NCBI GenBank assembly: GCA_017307785.1
Contig: JAFKGI010000023.1
Coordinates: forward strand, 1 to 64,000
DNA: 64,000 nucleotides
Source of the DNA: Vulcanimicrobiota bacterium
GTDB taxonomy: Bacteria > Vulcanimicrobiota > Xenobia > Xenobiales > JADMJV01
Reading direction: 5' to 3'
Made by a program: the position numbers and the translations under genes. The notes under the pieces are model-generated. The model searched no databases, was not told where the DNA came from, and saw nothing but the letters and a program-made list of their open reading frames with translations. Within the stretch, counting starts at the first letter, position 1; every line of letters begins with the position of its first letter. Shown piece by piece: positions 1 to 8,860 of this stretch.

Positions 1-405
1 GACGTCGCCAAGCGCCTGATCGACTACGGCTTCCATGCGCCGACCATGTCGTTCCCGGTCGCAGGCACGCTGATGGTGGAGCCGACCGAATCCGAGCCCA
101 AGCGTGAACTCGACCGCTTCTGCGAGGCGATGATCGCCATCGCCGGAGAGGCCGCGAAAGTGGCAAGGGGTGAATGGCCGCTGGCCGACAATCCGCTGGT
201 CAATGCCCCCCACACATCGGCCGAGACGCTGGCCGGCCAGTGGAACCATCCCTATTCGCGCCTGGAAGCGGCTTACCCCGCCGGTGACGCGGATACGGCC
301 GCAAAGTACTGGCCGCCGGTGTCGCGCATCGACAATGTCGCCGGCGACCGTAACCTTGTCTGCTCCTGCCCGCCGCTTTCGGATTATCTGGGCGCGGCCG
401 AATAA
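1..405 (+). CDS. gcvP: Glycine dehydrogenase (P-protein), C-terminal fragment
   Basis: The reading frame is open from base 1 and ends at TAA 403-405, so only the last 134 residues are present. They match the C-terminal end of the decarboxylating P-protein of the glycine cleavage system, which uses pyridoxal phosphate. Recognisable pieces are YGFHAPTMSFPVAGTLMVEP near the window edge and the conserved tail with RNLVCSCPP. The catalytic lysine region lies outside the window. The gene converges on the GGDEF gene, with 1 base between the stop codons. It belongs to the alphaproteobacterial-like segment. The family call is firm; the symbol follows from the P-protein tail. Confidence 0.88.
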   Translation, partial: DVAKRLIDYGFHAPTMSFPVAGTLMVEPTESEPKRELDRFCEAMIAIAGEAAKVARGEWPLADNPLVNAPHTSAETLAGQWNHPYSRLEAAYPAGDADTAAKYWPPVSRIDNVAGDRNLVCSCPPLSDYLGAAE

Positions 406-406
406 A

Positions 407-1582
407 TCACGCGGAGCGCAAGGCCGGCCTGACCGGCTCGGCCTTGCCCATTCTCTTGCCGTTGACGACGCAGTTGCGGCCGGCGCGCTTGGCGGCATAG
501 AGCGCGGCGTCCGCCTCGGCCAGCACGTCATTCAGGCTGCTGCCGCCTGCCTCGCCAAAGCCGATGCCGCCGCTGACCGTGCTGCGTAACGGACCGTGCT
601 GGGTGGCAACGATCTCGGTGCCGAAGGCAACACCGATCTTGCTGGCGCGCTCATGTGCCCGCGCTTCCGTCATGCGTGTCATGACGATCGCGAACTCCTC
701 GCCACCCAGGCGGAAGGCGTCCACGCCGGTCCTGGCATATTTCCTGATGACGGCGGCGAACCGGCACAGAACCTGGTCGCCGACCGGGTGGCCGTAAACG
801 TCGTTCGTCTTCTTGAAGTGATCGAGATCGAACATGGCGATAGCCATGAACGGACCGAACGTCCGCTCGCCATAGAGGGATGTCAGCCCCCGACGGTTCA
901 TCAGTCCGGTCAATGGATCGGTCATGGTTTCGGCCTTCAGCTCGATCTGCGCCTGCAGATGGTGAAGAGAGAGCGTCAACGCACCAAGACCGGTCATGCA
1001 CGCCACCGCCACGACGGAATTCAGCCGCTCGGCCCAATTGTCGGGCGCCACTGCGAGCGTCCATTGCCCGTTGGCCAGAAGAACCACGCCGCAAAGGGCA
1101 AACGATACCGCGCAGCTGCCGCTCAAGAAGGAAACCACCAGCAGGATCCGTCGATCGTGGCTGCCGTTTACCCAGAACATCACGCCTATCGCCGAGAGCA
1201 GCGGCGTTACCGTCGCATAGGTGACGATGAAACCGATGCCATCAAGGCCGAGGAACGTCACGGCCGCGCAAACGGACATGGCGGCAAGCGTCGGCACCAC
1301 GGCACGCCTGTGGTCCGGCACGCCAAGATACTGCATTGCCGAAACGCATATGATCAGGAAGCCGAGATTGAGCAAGGCGAGTGCGATCTGGCAGAGCGCC
1401 GGATCGGGCTCCCTCGTGTACCGCCAGAACACGATCACATGCGCGACCAGCACGAGGATGCCGCATGCCACCGTCAGCACGAAACGAGCCCGCGGCGCGG
1501 TAAACCAGATCGCGAACATGGTGACGGCCAGGCAGGTGCCCGACAGCGCGGCCGCAAGCAGAAGCGAACTGAAATCCAGCAT
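407..1582 (-). CDS. Membrane-anchored diguanylate cyclase (GGDEF)
   Basis: The 391-residue protein has about six hydrophobic segments in its first 200 residues, then a GGDEF domain. The domain starts with MTDPLTGLMNRRG and carries the active-site motif RLGGEEFAIV, so cyclic-di-GMP synthesis is expected. The product-inhibition I-site, RxxD just before the motif, appears degenerate: RTGV occupies that place. The N-terminal membrane part has no sensory domain I can name. ATG start at 1582; no gene is close upstream. It may act with the adjacent Tad pilus genes in surface attachment, but that is inference. Confidence 0.85.
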   Translation of the reverse strand: MLDFSSLLLAAALSGTCLAVTMFAIWFTAPRARFVLTVACGILVLVAHVIVFWRYTREPDPALCQIALALLNLGFLIICVSAMQYLGVPDHRRAVVPTLAAMSVCAAVTFLGLDGIGFIVTYATVTPLLSAIGVMFWVNGSHDRRILLVVSFLSGSCAVSFALCGVVLLANGQWTLAVAPDNWAERLNSVVAVACMTGLGALTLSLHHLQAQIELKAETMTDPLTGLMNRRGLTSLYGERTFGPFMAIAMFDLDHFKKTNDVYGHPVGDQVLCRFAAVIRKYARTGVDAFRLGGEEFAIVMTRMTEARAHERASKIGVAFGTEIVATQHGPLRSTVSGGIGFGEAGGSSLNDVLAEADAALYAAKRAGRNCVVNGKRMGKAEPVRPALRSA

Positions 1583-1754
1583 ATCGGGCGGGGGCCTCTT
1601 GAGCGTCGGCGTTTGCCTGGCATTCTAGGCCAGCGGCAACCCTCAGATACGGTTTTCAGCCGATCGTCCGACCCAAGCTGCGGTTAGGGTTTACAAAGCG
1701 TCGATACTAGCTGCCCGAAACCGCGCCGATGGCCGGCGCGAGGATTGACAGGCA

Positions 1755-2228
1755 TCACCCCTTGTTCAGAAGCGCGAGATTGGCGTTGACGACCGTGGGG
1801 TCGGCCATGCCGGCCCTGGCTTCCAGCAGCAATGCCTTGGCCTTTTTCTTGTTGCCGCGCAGCAACTGCGAGTAGCCCATATTGTTGACGACCTGCGGCT
1901 TGCGGCCGGCGACCTTCAGCAGCTGGTCATAGGCGCGGTCGGCAAAATCGAAACGGCCGAGTTCATCATAGGAAGCGGCGAGCCCCATCCAGGCCTCGGC
2001 ATTGTCGGCCTTCAGCTCGACCGCCTTGCGGAAATGCTGTTCGGCCAAGCCGTAATTGGCGTCGCGAAACTGCGCCTTGCCTTGCGCCAGGTCGGAAGCG
2101 CTGACGTCCTTGGCCCTCGGCGGGATCGCCGTGGTCTTGGTGGTGTCGACATTGTCGTTCGTCGTGCACCCGGTAACCATCAGGACGGCCGCCACCATGG
2201 CCGCCGCCGCGAATCTTGTCTGACGCAT
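1755..2228 (-). CDS. TPR lipoprotein of the Tad pilus locus (TadD-like)
   Basis: The chosen ATG at 2228 gives a 157-residue protein with a signal peptide ending in the lipobox VTGC, so it is a predicted lipoprotein. An upstream GTG at 2276 would place 16 charged residues before the signal peptide and is less likely. The mature part has about three tetratricopeptide repeats, for example GLAEQHFRKAVELKADNAEA. TadD proteins of this type help assemble Tad/Flp pili in the envelope. It lies downstream of tadB and tadC, the usual order in Rhizobiales, with one small gene between. Confidence 0.78.
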   Translation of the reverse strand: MRQTRFAAAAMVAAVLMVTGCTTNDNVDTTKTTAIPPRAKDVSASDLAQGKAQFRDANYGLAEQHFRKAVELKADNAEAWMGLAASYDELGRFDFADRAYDQLLKVAGRKPQVVNNMGYSQLLRGNKKKAKALLLEARAGMADPTVVNANLALLNKG

Positions 2229-2393
2229 GCCCTGCCCCGTCGCCCGATTTGTCGGGTCGTTCTCTGGGAAAGACACTACAGCACAGCGATTAAGCTTCGG
2301 TGCCGAAATGCACCTAAGATTTGGTTTCCGCAGAACCGCCTATTAACCACCAGCGGCAGGCTTGAACACTTTGGGCTACCGCCGAAGTACAGG

Positions 2394-2804
2394 TTAGAAA
2401 AAGTCGCCCAGAAATGCCGCCACGGCGTCCGAGATGCCGACAACCTTGTTCGTCGCCTGACGGTAGAATTTGAAGTTGAGCTCGGTTTCCGGCCGGCCGT
2501 CATGCCAGTCCGTAAGACGTTTGAGTTCGTTGCGGCCCAGCGGCCGCCTGGCCAGCGCCGTGCGCTCGATGGCAAGGCTCACGCGTGGCGTCTGCCGGGC
2601 TACGCCGGGCGTGCGCGCGACCGCTTCGACCGACGTGACGACGCCGCGCGCGACAAGGCCCTGGCCGCCTTCGTTCTCGCTGGCGAACAGGAAAATCTCG
2701 TCGCCTTTGGTTATATGCTTGCCGCCATACATCGTCTTCTGCGCGGCAAATGCGAACGTCTTCGCCCTGATATCGGTGATTTCGGCCTTGATCGCGAATG
2801 CCAT
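2394..2804 (-). CDS. Small conserved protein, PUA/EVE-like fold suspected
   Basis: This is a 136-residue soluble protein starting at ATG 2804. The segments GGKHITKGDEIFLFASENEG and LVARGVVTSVEAV resemble the beta-barrel of PUA/EVE-like domains, which bind modified bases or RNA, but this is a resemblance by eye only. It has no membrane segment and no catalytic motif I can name. It sits between tadC and the TadD-like gene, on the same strand, separated from tadC by about 55 bases. Function unknown. Confidence 0.6.
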   Translation of the reverse strand: MAFAIKAEITDIRAKTFAFAAQKTMYGGKHITKGDEIFLFASENEGGQGLVARGVVTSVEAVARTPGVARQTPRVSLAIERTALARRPLGRNELKRLTDWHDGRPETELNFKFYRQATNKVVGISDAVAAFLGDFF

Positions 2805-2859
2805 GAGCGCAGTCTATTTGAACGATACCCGCATCGAAAGGCGGCATCGCCGGCAACCG

Positions 2860-3828
2860 TCAATAATGTCCGCTGGTCATTTTGACGATGATCGGAATGA
2901 TCGCGATCATCAGCACCACCGGCAGGATGCACACGGTCACCGGTATCGACATCTTGGCCGGCAGGGCATGCGCCTTCTCCTCCGCCAGCGACATGCGCTT
3001 GTGGCGCATTTCGTCGGAGAAGACCCGCAGCGCGCCCGACAGGCTGGTGCCGAGTTCCTTCGACTGCTGCAAGAGCGTGGCGAAGGAGCGTACCTCGTCG
3101 AGGCTGAGGCGATCGGCGAGCGCCTTCAGAGCGTCGTCCAGGCTGCGCCCGGCCCGCAATTCCAACGACACCAGTTGCAGGTTCTGGCTGAGCGAAGGGT
3201 AGGTCTTGGCGAGTTCCTTCGAAACCCGCTCGATACCGGCCTCCATGCTCATTCCCGCATCCGAGCAGACGATCATCAGATCCATGAAGTCGGGAAAGCC
3301 ATTGCGGTATTCGCGCATCTTTTCCCGCGTCTTCTGTGTCAGCACGAGGCTGGGCAGGAAGTAGCCGGCCACGCCCGAAAGGATCACGAACGCCCAGCGG
3401 CTGGTCATGGTGGCGTCGGCACTGGCCATCCAGCGATTGACGATAAAGGCGCTCATCGCGGCGCCGATCAGCATCGAGAACCTGATGATGAAGAACATGC
3501 CGACGGCGCGCGGCTCCATGTAGCCGGCCTGGATGAGCTTCATGCGCAGCCGCGCGACGTTTTCGGGATCGCTCTTGGCGTAGAACTCCTGCGCCCGCTT
3601 CACCGCCTTCTCGCGCACGACATCGGTGTTCTTCTTCTGTACCGGCTCGGCTTTGGCCGCCGCCGGACTGGCATCGACCTTAAGCCGGCGCTTCACGTCG
3701 TTACGGTCTCCCTTCGCCACAACCATGGGCCACGCGACCGCGGCGCTGCCCAGGGCCAGCAGCAGGATGGCCACCGGCATCAGCGAGGTGGGCGCGAGCG
3801 AGGCAAGGAATTCGATGAAGCCCTGCAT
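2860..3828 (-). CDS. tadC: Tad pilus inner-membrane platform protein TadC
   Basis: The 322-residue protein belongs to the type II secretion F (GspF) family. It has an N-terminal membrane segment, two central membrane helices near residues 105-155, a cytoplasmic helical domain with FPDFMDLMIVCSDAGMSMEA, and a C-terminal hydrophobic hairpin ending IIPIIVKMTSGHY. TadC pairs with TadB to form the membrane platform driven by the TadA ATPase during Flp pilus assembly. Its ATG at 3828 lies 1 base after the tadB stop, so the two are translationally linked. Confidence 0.88.
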   Translation of the reverse strand: MQGFIEFLASLAPTSLMPVAILLLALGSAAVAWPMVVAKGDRNDVKRRLKVDASPAAAKAEPVQKKNTDVVREKAVKRAQEFYAKSDPENVARLRMKLIQAGYMEPRAVGMFFIIRFSMLIGAAMSAFIVNRWMASADATMTSRWAFVILSGVAGYFLPSLVLTQKTREKMREYRNGFPDFMDLMIVCSDAGMSMEAGIERVSKELAKTYPSLSQNLQLVSLELRAGRSLDDALKALADRLSLDEVRSFATLLQQSKELGTSLSGALRVFSDEMRHKRMSLAEEKAHALPAKMSIPVTVCILPVVLMIAIIPIIVKMTSGHY

Positions 3829-3829
3829 C

Positions 3830-4795
3830 TCAGAACCTGAAGTTCGACATCTTGAACATCATGAGATTGCCCAGCATCAGCCAGGTGACCGAGCCGCCGA
3901 TCAGGTACCAGGTCTTGGGTTCGCCCCAGACGTCGCGGTAGAAGCCAGGCATCAGCGCCATGATGCCGGCAAAAAGCAGCGCCGGTATCGCCGTCAGGAT
4001 GTAGGCCGACATGCGGCCTTCCGTGGAAATGGCGCGCACCTTGCGGCGTAGCTTGCCGCGCTCGCGGATCGTCAGCGCCAGGCCGTCGAGAATCTCGCGC
4101 AGGTTGCCGCCTGAACTCGACTGGATCGAGACCGCGGTGACGAACAGCGGCAGATCCTCATGGCCGACCCTGTCGAACAGCGAATTCAACGCCGAAACCA
4201 GATCGGAGCCATAAGTCACCTCGTCGGCGATGACACCGAATTCGGTGCCGATCGGATCCGGCATCTCGCGCGACACCATGGCGATGGCCACCGGCACGGG
4301 GTGACCGGCCTTGAGGCCGCGCGTGATCAATTCCAGCGCCTCCGGCAGCTGCGCGCCGAAACGCTTGTGCCGACGCTTGCGCATGAAGCGCATCGTCATC
4401 ACCGGAACCAGCGGTACGAGCACGAGAAACAGGATAAGGGCCATCAGCAGCGGCAGGCCGTACCAAACGGCGACGAGCGCCATGGCCATCGCCACAGCCG
4501 TGGTGATCATCAGGAACTTAGACAGCGGCATGATCATGCCGGACTGCGTGCGCAGCGCCCGGAACCGGTCCGGCGAGAACAGCGAGGAACCGGCTTCGAG
4601 GCCGCGCTCCTTGCGCAACTGGATCAGCACCTGTTCCTGGCTGATCTTGTTTTCCTGAAGCTTCATGCGCCGGTTGATGGCGGTGCGCTTGTCAGTGCGG
4701 CCGGCATAGAGCAGGTAGCAGGCCTCGGCGATCATGATGCCGGTCAGCGCGGCTGCGGCATAGACGACATAGAGCGCACTGAACCCGTCGAACAC
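3830..4795 (-). CDS. tadB: Tad pilus inner-membrane platform protein TadB
   Basis: GspF-family protein of 321 residues. The start is GTG at 4795, 4 bases after the cpaF stop and preceded by GCAGGAG at good spacing; the frame extends further upstream, but that part is antisense to cpaF coding and has no ribosome site. The N-terminus is a membrane helix (ALYVVYAAAALTGIMIAEAC). A second hydrophobic pair follows near residue 120, then the cytoplasmic domain with LPEALELITRGLKAGHPVPV, and a C-terminal membrane pair. It functions with TadC and TadA in Flp pilus export. Confidence 0.88.
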   Translation of the reverse strand: MFDGFSALYVVYAAAALTGIMIAEACYLLYAGRTDKRTAINRRMKLQENKISQEQVLIQLRKERGLEAGSSLFSPDRFRALRTQSGMIMPLSKFLMITTAVAMAMALVAVWYGLPLLMALILFLVLVPLVPVMTMRFMRKRRHKRFGAQLPEALELITRGLKAGHPVPVAIAMVSREMPDPIGTEFGVIADEVTYGSDLVSALNSLFDRVGHEDLPLFVTAVSIQSSSGGNLREILDGLALTIRERGKLRRKVRAISTEGRMSAYILTAIPALLFAGIMALMPGFYRDVWGEPKTWYLIGGSVTWLMLGNLMMFKMSNFRF

Positions 4796-4799
4796 GTGG

Positions 4800-5135
4800 C
4801 TACTCCTGCGGCCGGCCAGGTTCGAAATAGCGCCCGGGAAATTCGATGCCCATGGCGCGGAGGTCCTCGAGGAAGCGCGGCCGAATGCCGGTCGCCTCGA
4901 AGTAGCCGAGGATCCCGCCATCGGCATCCATACCGGTGCGCACGAAGCGGAAAATCTCCTGCATCTGGATGACGTCGCCCTCCATGCCGGTCACTTCGGC
5001 AACGCTGGTCACCTTGCGCTTGCCGTCGGAAAGGCGCGTCAGCTGGACGATGATGTCGATGGCGCTGGAAATCTGGCTGCGGATCGACTGCACCGTCATC
5101 GGCATGCCGGTCATGCCGAGCATCTGCTCGAGGCG
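4800..5135 (-). CDS. cpaF: Tad pilus ATPase TadA/CpaF, C-terminal fragment
   Basis: About 111 residues of the C-terminal part of the type II/IV secretion ATPase that powers Flp pilus assembly. The stretch LEQMLGMTGMPMTVQSIRSQ and the following SAIDIIVQLTRLSDGKRKV are characteristic of CpaF. Walker motifs and the rest of the ATPase core are missing. The frame continues into fliJ-type sequence upstream instead of CpaF, so the gene is cut at the junction at 5118-5135. The stop is TAG at 4800-4802, followed by tadB. Confidence 0.85.
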   Translation of the reverse strand, partial: RLEQMLGMTGMPMTVQSIRSQISSAIDIIVQLTRLSDGKRKVTSVAEVTGMEGDVIQMQEIFRFVRTGMDADGGILGYFEATGIRPRFLEDLRAMGIEFPGRYFEPGRPQE

Positions 5136-5159
5136 GAATTTGAACTTCTTCGGTGGCAC
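5118..5159 (-). pseudogene. fliJ: fliJ 5' fragment cut at the chimeric junction
   Basis: A GTG at 5159 overlaps the fliI stop by one base (TAGTG). It opens a frame coding VPPKKFKFRLEQML. That is how FliJ, the flagellar export chaperone and ATPase stalk, normally begins (M-x-KFKFRLEQVL), and fliJ normally follows fliI. After RLEQML the frame becomes CpaF. Only 8 residues are unambiguously FliJ; the next 6 fit both proteins. The rest of fliJ is absent. Confidence 0.72.
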
Positions 5160-6481
5160 TAGGACATCATCCGAATCATGCGCTCGACCGTTTCCGGCAG
5201 GTTGGAGCCCTCGTGCACGTCTTGCTTGAGGAAGGCCTCGACCTCGTCGATCATCTTGATGGCGTAGTCCACCTTGGGGCTGGCGCCCTTCTGATAAGCG
5301 CCGATGTTGATCAAGTCCTCGTTCTCGGCGTAAGTGGCCAGCACCGCGCGCAGCTTCTTGGCCGCTTCCTGATGCTGCTTGGTGCAAATCTCGGTGAACA
5401 CACGAGAGACGCTCTGCAGTACGTCCACCGCCGGATAGCGATTTTTGTGAGCGATCTTACGATTGAGCACAATGTGACCGTCGAGAATACCGCGGACCGT
5501 GTCGGCGATCGGCTCGTTCATATCGTCGCCGTCCACCAGTACCGTATACATGGCTGTAATCGAGCCGTTGGGAGAAGTGCCGGCCCGCTCCATCAACTTC
5601 GGCAGCAGCGCGAAGCATGAAGGCGTGTAGCCTTTGGTGGCGGGCGGCTCGCCGATGGCCAGACCCACTTCGCGCTGGGCCATGGCGAAACGCGTAACCG
5701 AGTCCATCATCAGCATCACGTCGTGGCCCTGGTCGCGGAAGTATTCGGCGATGGCCGTGCCGGTGTAGGCTGCCTTCATACGGGCCAGCGCCGGCGTGTC
5801 CGAGGTTGCCACCGTCACCACCGAACGCTTCAGGCCTTCTTCGCCCAGGTCGCGTTCCAAGAAGTCGCGCAACTCACGGCCGCGTTCGCCGACCAGCGCC
5901 AGCACGGTGATGTCGGCGTCGGAAGCGCGCGCGATCATCGACATCGTGGTGGACTTACCGACGCCGGAGCCGGCGAAGATGCCCATGCGTTGCCCTTTGC
6001 CGAAGGTCAGCATGGCGTCCAGCACCCGCACGCCCAGCTGCAGGGCGTGCTCGATGCGGGGGCGGGTAAACGGGTTGGGCGGACTGTTGTAAATCGGATA
6101 CTCGGCTTCGTACTCCAGCGGTCCTTTGCCGTCGATGGGCTCGCCCAGGCCGTCCAGCACGCGCCCGAGAATGCGCGGGCCCACCTTCACGCTGAGTGGC
6201 TTGCCGGTGCCGCGCACTTCGCAGCCCGGCGCGATGCCGCCCATTTCGCCCAGAGGCATGGAAAGCACGCGGTTGCCTTTGAAGCCGACCACCTCGGCGC
6301 GGATCGGGTTGTTGCCCTGTTTGTCGTAGATGTAGACCATCTCGCCGACCTGACAGGCGGGGCCTTCCGACTCGATGGTCAGACCGACCACCTGCACGAC
6401 GCGGCCGTGCATCTTGATGGTGTTGATGCGGGGCAAAGCGCGCTCGTAGCGACTAAAGTCGAACCTGGGTGCGGTATCCAT
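5159..6481 (-). CDS. fliI: Flagellum-specific ATP synthase FliI
   Basis: The 440-residue ATPase energises the flagellar type III export apparatus at the membrane base. It has an N-terminal beta-barrel, a Walker A loop GSGVGKST near residues 171-178, a Walker B strand VMLMMDSVTRFAMAQRE, and the family motif ERGRELRDFLERDLGEEGL. Length and motifs are those of a complete FliI. ATG start at 6481. It follows fliH by 3 bases and should be co-transcribed with fliG and fliH; the next gene would have been fliJ. Confidence 0.96.
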   Translation of the reverse strand: MDTAPRFDFSRYERALPRINTIKMHGRVVQVVGLTIESEGPACQVGEMVYIYDKQGNNPIRAEVVGFKGNRVLSMPLGEMGGIAPGCEVRGTGKPLSVKVGPRILGRVLDGLGEPIDGKGPLEYEAEYPIYNSPPNPFTRPRIEHALQLGVRVLDAMLTFGKGQRMGIFAGSGVGKSTTMSMIARASDADITVLALVGERGRELRDFLERDLGEEGLKRSVVTVATSDTPALARMKAAYTGTAIAEYFRDQGHDVMLMMDSVTRFAMAQREVGLAIGEPPATKGYTPSCFALLPKLMERAGTSPNGSITAMYTVLVDGDDMNEPIADTVRGILDGHIVLNRKIAHKNRYPAVDVLQSVSRVFTEICTKQHQEAAKKLRAVLATYAENEDLINIGAYQKGASPKVDYAIKMIDEVEAFLKQDVHEGSNLPETVERMIRMMS

Positions 6482-6484
6482 GCG

Positions 6485-7660
6485 TTACTCCTCCGGACTG
6501 GACTCGCCCATGTCGGGCGCTTCCTCCCCATAGCCTTCGCCTTCGCCCGGGGGCGGCGGCAAATCTGGCACTCCCGTATCCAGTTCTTCGACCTCGGTCT
6601 GGATTTCTTTCTCGCGCAGGGCCACTTCGTCGTTCATTCCGGCCAACAGCGCGCTCACGCGCGTGTTGAGGCGGGCGTCGATGTTGCCCAGATTGGTCTC
6701 GATGGCCGTACCGCCGCAGTCGACCGAGGCGTCAGCCACGATCTCGAACTTCTTGAGGCCTTCCACCATGCGCTCGAACTGAGGCCGGTGTTCCACCACC
6801 TTGTCGTAGTCGACCGGGTTGACGCGGATGATCACCTGTTCGCGGTCGCCAATGCCGGAGAGAGCCAGGCGCACAATGCCCAGAATGCCTTCTGGATTCT
6901 GGGCCAGCTCCTGACCCATGAGCTTCTCGGCCAGTTTGACGGCCAGTCGGGCCATCTCCGGCTCGGCGCTGGCCATCATCAGATGGCGCTGCTTGATGGC
7001 CTGAATGAAGATGTCACGGCTCTCCACCAGTTGTTGGTAGACCTGTTGCTGGGCAGCCAGTCCGCCCTGCTGAATTCCCTGTTCGTAACCCTGCTGGAAG
7101 CCGATTTCCTGGGCCTGGCGCTGCACTTGCTCGGCGGCGGCCTGGATCTGCTGGTTGGCCTGCTCCATCATTTGCTGGGCTTGCTGCTGGTATTCCATCA
7201 ACATCTGGTTGGCGGCAGCCTGGGCTTCCTGCATCATCGCTTGAGCCTTGGCCTGGGCTTCGGCCACGATGGCCTCGTCCACGGGCACGGCCGGCTGCTG
7301 ATACACGACCTGCTGAGGAACCGGCTCGGGGGCGGCCCCTCCTCCCGCGGCCGGAGCTTCGGGCTCGGCCCCGCCGGTCGGTACGCGGATGGCGGTGGGG
7401 AGCGGAGTCAGGGTGCTGGTCATCATGGTGGTGCGCCCGTTGATCACGCGGGTGACGGGCGCATCCTTGACCGCCGGCAGTCCGCCCTCGAAGCCTTCGC
7501 CTTCGTCTTTGGGCTCAGGAGGGGCAGCGGCCGGCTGATGCTCGGTGCGGCTGCGGAAAATGACGCCGTCGCGTCGGGCCGGGGCGGCCTCCAGCGAGGG
7601 CAGCTCGATGCCTTCCTGAGAGGGCGATTCGACGGACCGGTTCTTTTTGATGAGGGACAA
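6485..7660 (-). CDS. fliH: Flagellar assembly protein FliH, long form
   Basis: FliH regulates FliI and anchors it to the C-ring. The 391-residue protein is longer than usual: roughly residues 1-130 are a Pro/Ala/Glu-rich disordered region. A Gln-rich coiled coil with repeats such as QQQAQQMMEQANQQIQAAAE follows at about 140-215, then the conserved C-terminal FliH/V-ATPase-E domain (AEPEMARLAVKLAEKLMGQE). The start is TTG at 7660, supported by CGGAGG just upstream and by the 12-base gap from the fliG stop. It lies between fliG and fliI as usual. Confidence 0.88.
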   Translation of the reverse strand: MSLIKKNRSVESPSQEGIELPSLEAAPARRDGVIFRSRTEHQPAAAPPEPKDEGEGFEGGLPAVKDAPVTRVINGRTTMMTSTLTPLPTAIRVPTGGAEPEAPAAGGGAAPEPVPQQVVYQQPAVPVDEAIVAEAQAKAQAMMQEAQAAANQMLMEYQQQAQQMMEQANQQIQAAAEQVQRQAQEIGFQQGYEQGIQQGGLAAQQQVYQQLVESRDIFIQAIKQRHLMMASAEPEMARLAVKLAEKLMGQELAQNPEGILGIVRLALSGIGDREQVIIRVNPVDYDKVVEHRPQFERMVEGLKKFEIVADASVDCGGTAIETNLGNIDARLNTRVSALLAGMNDEVALREKEIQTEVEELDTGVPDLPPPPGEGEGYGEEAPDMGESSPEE

Positions 7661-7672
7661 GGGGGCCTCCGA

Positions 7673-8683
7673 TTAACGGAATTTGATCTTGCCGAGGGTG
7701 ACCAGGCCGCGCAGAATGTTGCGAATCTGCTGCTGGGCCTGCTTGACTTCGTCCCACGGCACCTGGCCCAGCGCTTCCACGTCGTTGCGCAGGGCGGTGG
7801 ATACTTCCGGTGATAGGAAGCGGTAGACGCGCTCGGCCAGTTCGCGATTGGCGCCCTTCAGGGCCAGTACCAGGTCGCGGAAGTCGGTCAGGCGCAGAAC
7901 TTGCTGCAGAGAGCCGTCGTCGATGTTGTTGAGGTCGTCAAAGTCGCAAAGTTTGGTCTTGATGTCGCTGGCCAGATGCGGGTTCTTCTGGGTCAATCCC
8001 GAGAGAACGCGTTCTTCGGTGCTGCGGTCGGCCTGGTTGAGAATTTCGAGCAGGGTTTCCTTGCCGTCGGCCTGAGGTTGGAAGCCTTCCTCGAGGGCGC
8101 GGTGCAGGCGGGATTCCAGGATGGTTTCCAGCTCTTTCACGATTTCGGGGCTGATTTTCTCGAGCTCCGCCAGGCGACGGGCCACCTCGGTCTGGGTGGT
8201 CGGGTTGAGTTCCCCGAGCACGTTGCTGGCCTGGTTCGGATCCAGGTAGCTGAGAACGACGGCGATGGTCTGGGGGTGCTCTTTGCGGATCAACTGCAGC
8301 AATTGATGGGGATCGACTCGCCGCAGAAAGCCCAGCGGACGATTGGCTCCGCCGCCGCTGGTGAAAGTCATGCCTCCACCACCGCCGCCCATCGGCGGGG
8401 GATAGGACTGCGTGGCGCCGCCCATCGGGTTGGTCATTCCGCCCATTCCGCCGCCCAGGGCGTCACTCAGGCTGGAGCCCGCCGAAGAGTGCAGAAATTC
8501 GTCGATGACCTGAGCACGTACGTCCGGCGAAATGGGGGGCAGCTTGGAAATTTCCAAGGTGATGGCGTGGACCTCGTCCGGGCCCAATTCTTTGAATAGC
8601 TGGGCCGATACTTCGGGAGGCAACGACATCAACAAAATCGCTGCCTTTTGTTTCGGGGGAAGGTTCACGGTAGCGCTCGCCAT
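7673..8683 (-). CDS. fliG: Flagellar motor switch protein FliG
   Basis: FliG couples the MS-ring to the C-ring and carries the torque-generating helix. The 336-residue protein has the N-terminal domain (KQKAAILLMSLPPEVSAQLF), the middle domain with RKEHPQTIAVVLSYL (the EHPQ motif) and a C-terminal domain with charged residues. Between the N and middle domains, at about residues 78-112, sits an insert rich in Gly, Met and Pro (MGGGGGGMTFTSGGG) that standard FliG lacks. ATG start at 8683, with AGGAG about 12 bases upstream. It begins a transcript separated from fliF by a terminator. Confidence 0.95.
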   Translation of the reverse strand: MASATVNLPPKQKAAILLMSLPPEVSAQLFKELGPDEVHAITLEISKLPPISPDVRAQVIDEFLHSSAGSSLSDALGGGMGGMTNPMGGATQSYPPPMGGGGGGMTFTSGGGANRPLGFLRRVDPHQLLQLIRKEHPQTIAVVLSYLDPNQASNVLGELNPTTQTEVARRLAELEKISPEIVKELETILESRLHRALEEGFQPQADGKETLLEILNQADRSTEERVLSGLTQKNPHLASDIKTKLCDFDDLNNIDDGSLQQVLRLTDFRDLVLALKGANRELAERVYRFLSPEVSTALRNDVEALGQVPWDEVKQAQQQIRNILRGLVTLGKIKFR

Positions 8684-8811
8684 ACTCTAAAATCTCTCCT
8701 CACGAGCCCGTCTCTGAGAGATGGCCCGGTGAGGTTAAGGATTCCACACAAATAGGCCATAAGCCTCTGTTTGGTCAGGTTAACAGTTTGTGTTGGGAGC
8801 CGCCTGCAAAT

Positions 8812-8840
8812 AAAAAAGCCCCCCGCGAACGGAGGGCTTT
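8812..8840 (-). terminator. Rho-independent terminator after fliF
   Basis: On the minus strand the sequence AAAGCCCTCCG-TTCG-CGGGGGGCTTT forms an 11-bp stem (one G-U pair) with a 4-base loop, followed by a run of six T. It lies 20 bases past the fliF stop and 130 bases before fliG, so it should divide the flagellar gene run into two transcripts or attenuate fliG-fliH-fliI expression. Confidence 0.85.
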
Positions 8841-8860
8841 CTGGTAGGGCTTCGGCGGAG

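Noticed and set aside
1..5135. A horizontally acquired island
   Set aside because: Both genes at the junction are cut within shared codons, there are no mobile genes or att sites, and an assembly chimera is simpler.
5723..7813. A 696-residue plus-strand frame opposite fliI, fliH and fliG
   Set aside because: Antisense shadow of three well-supported flagellar genes; low-complexity His/Leu/Gly composition and no motif.
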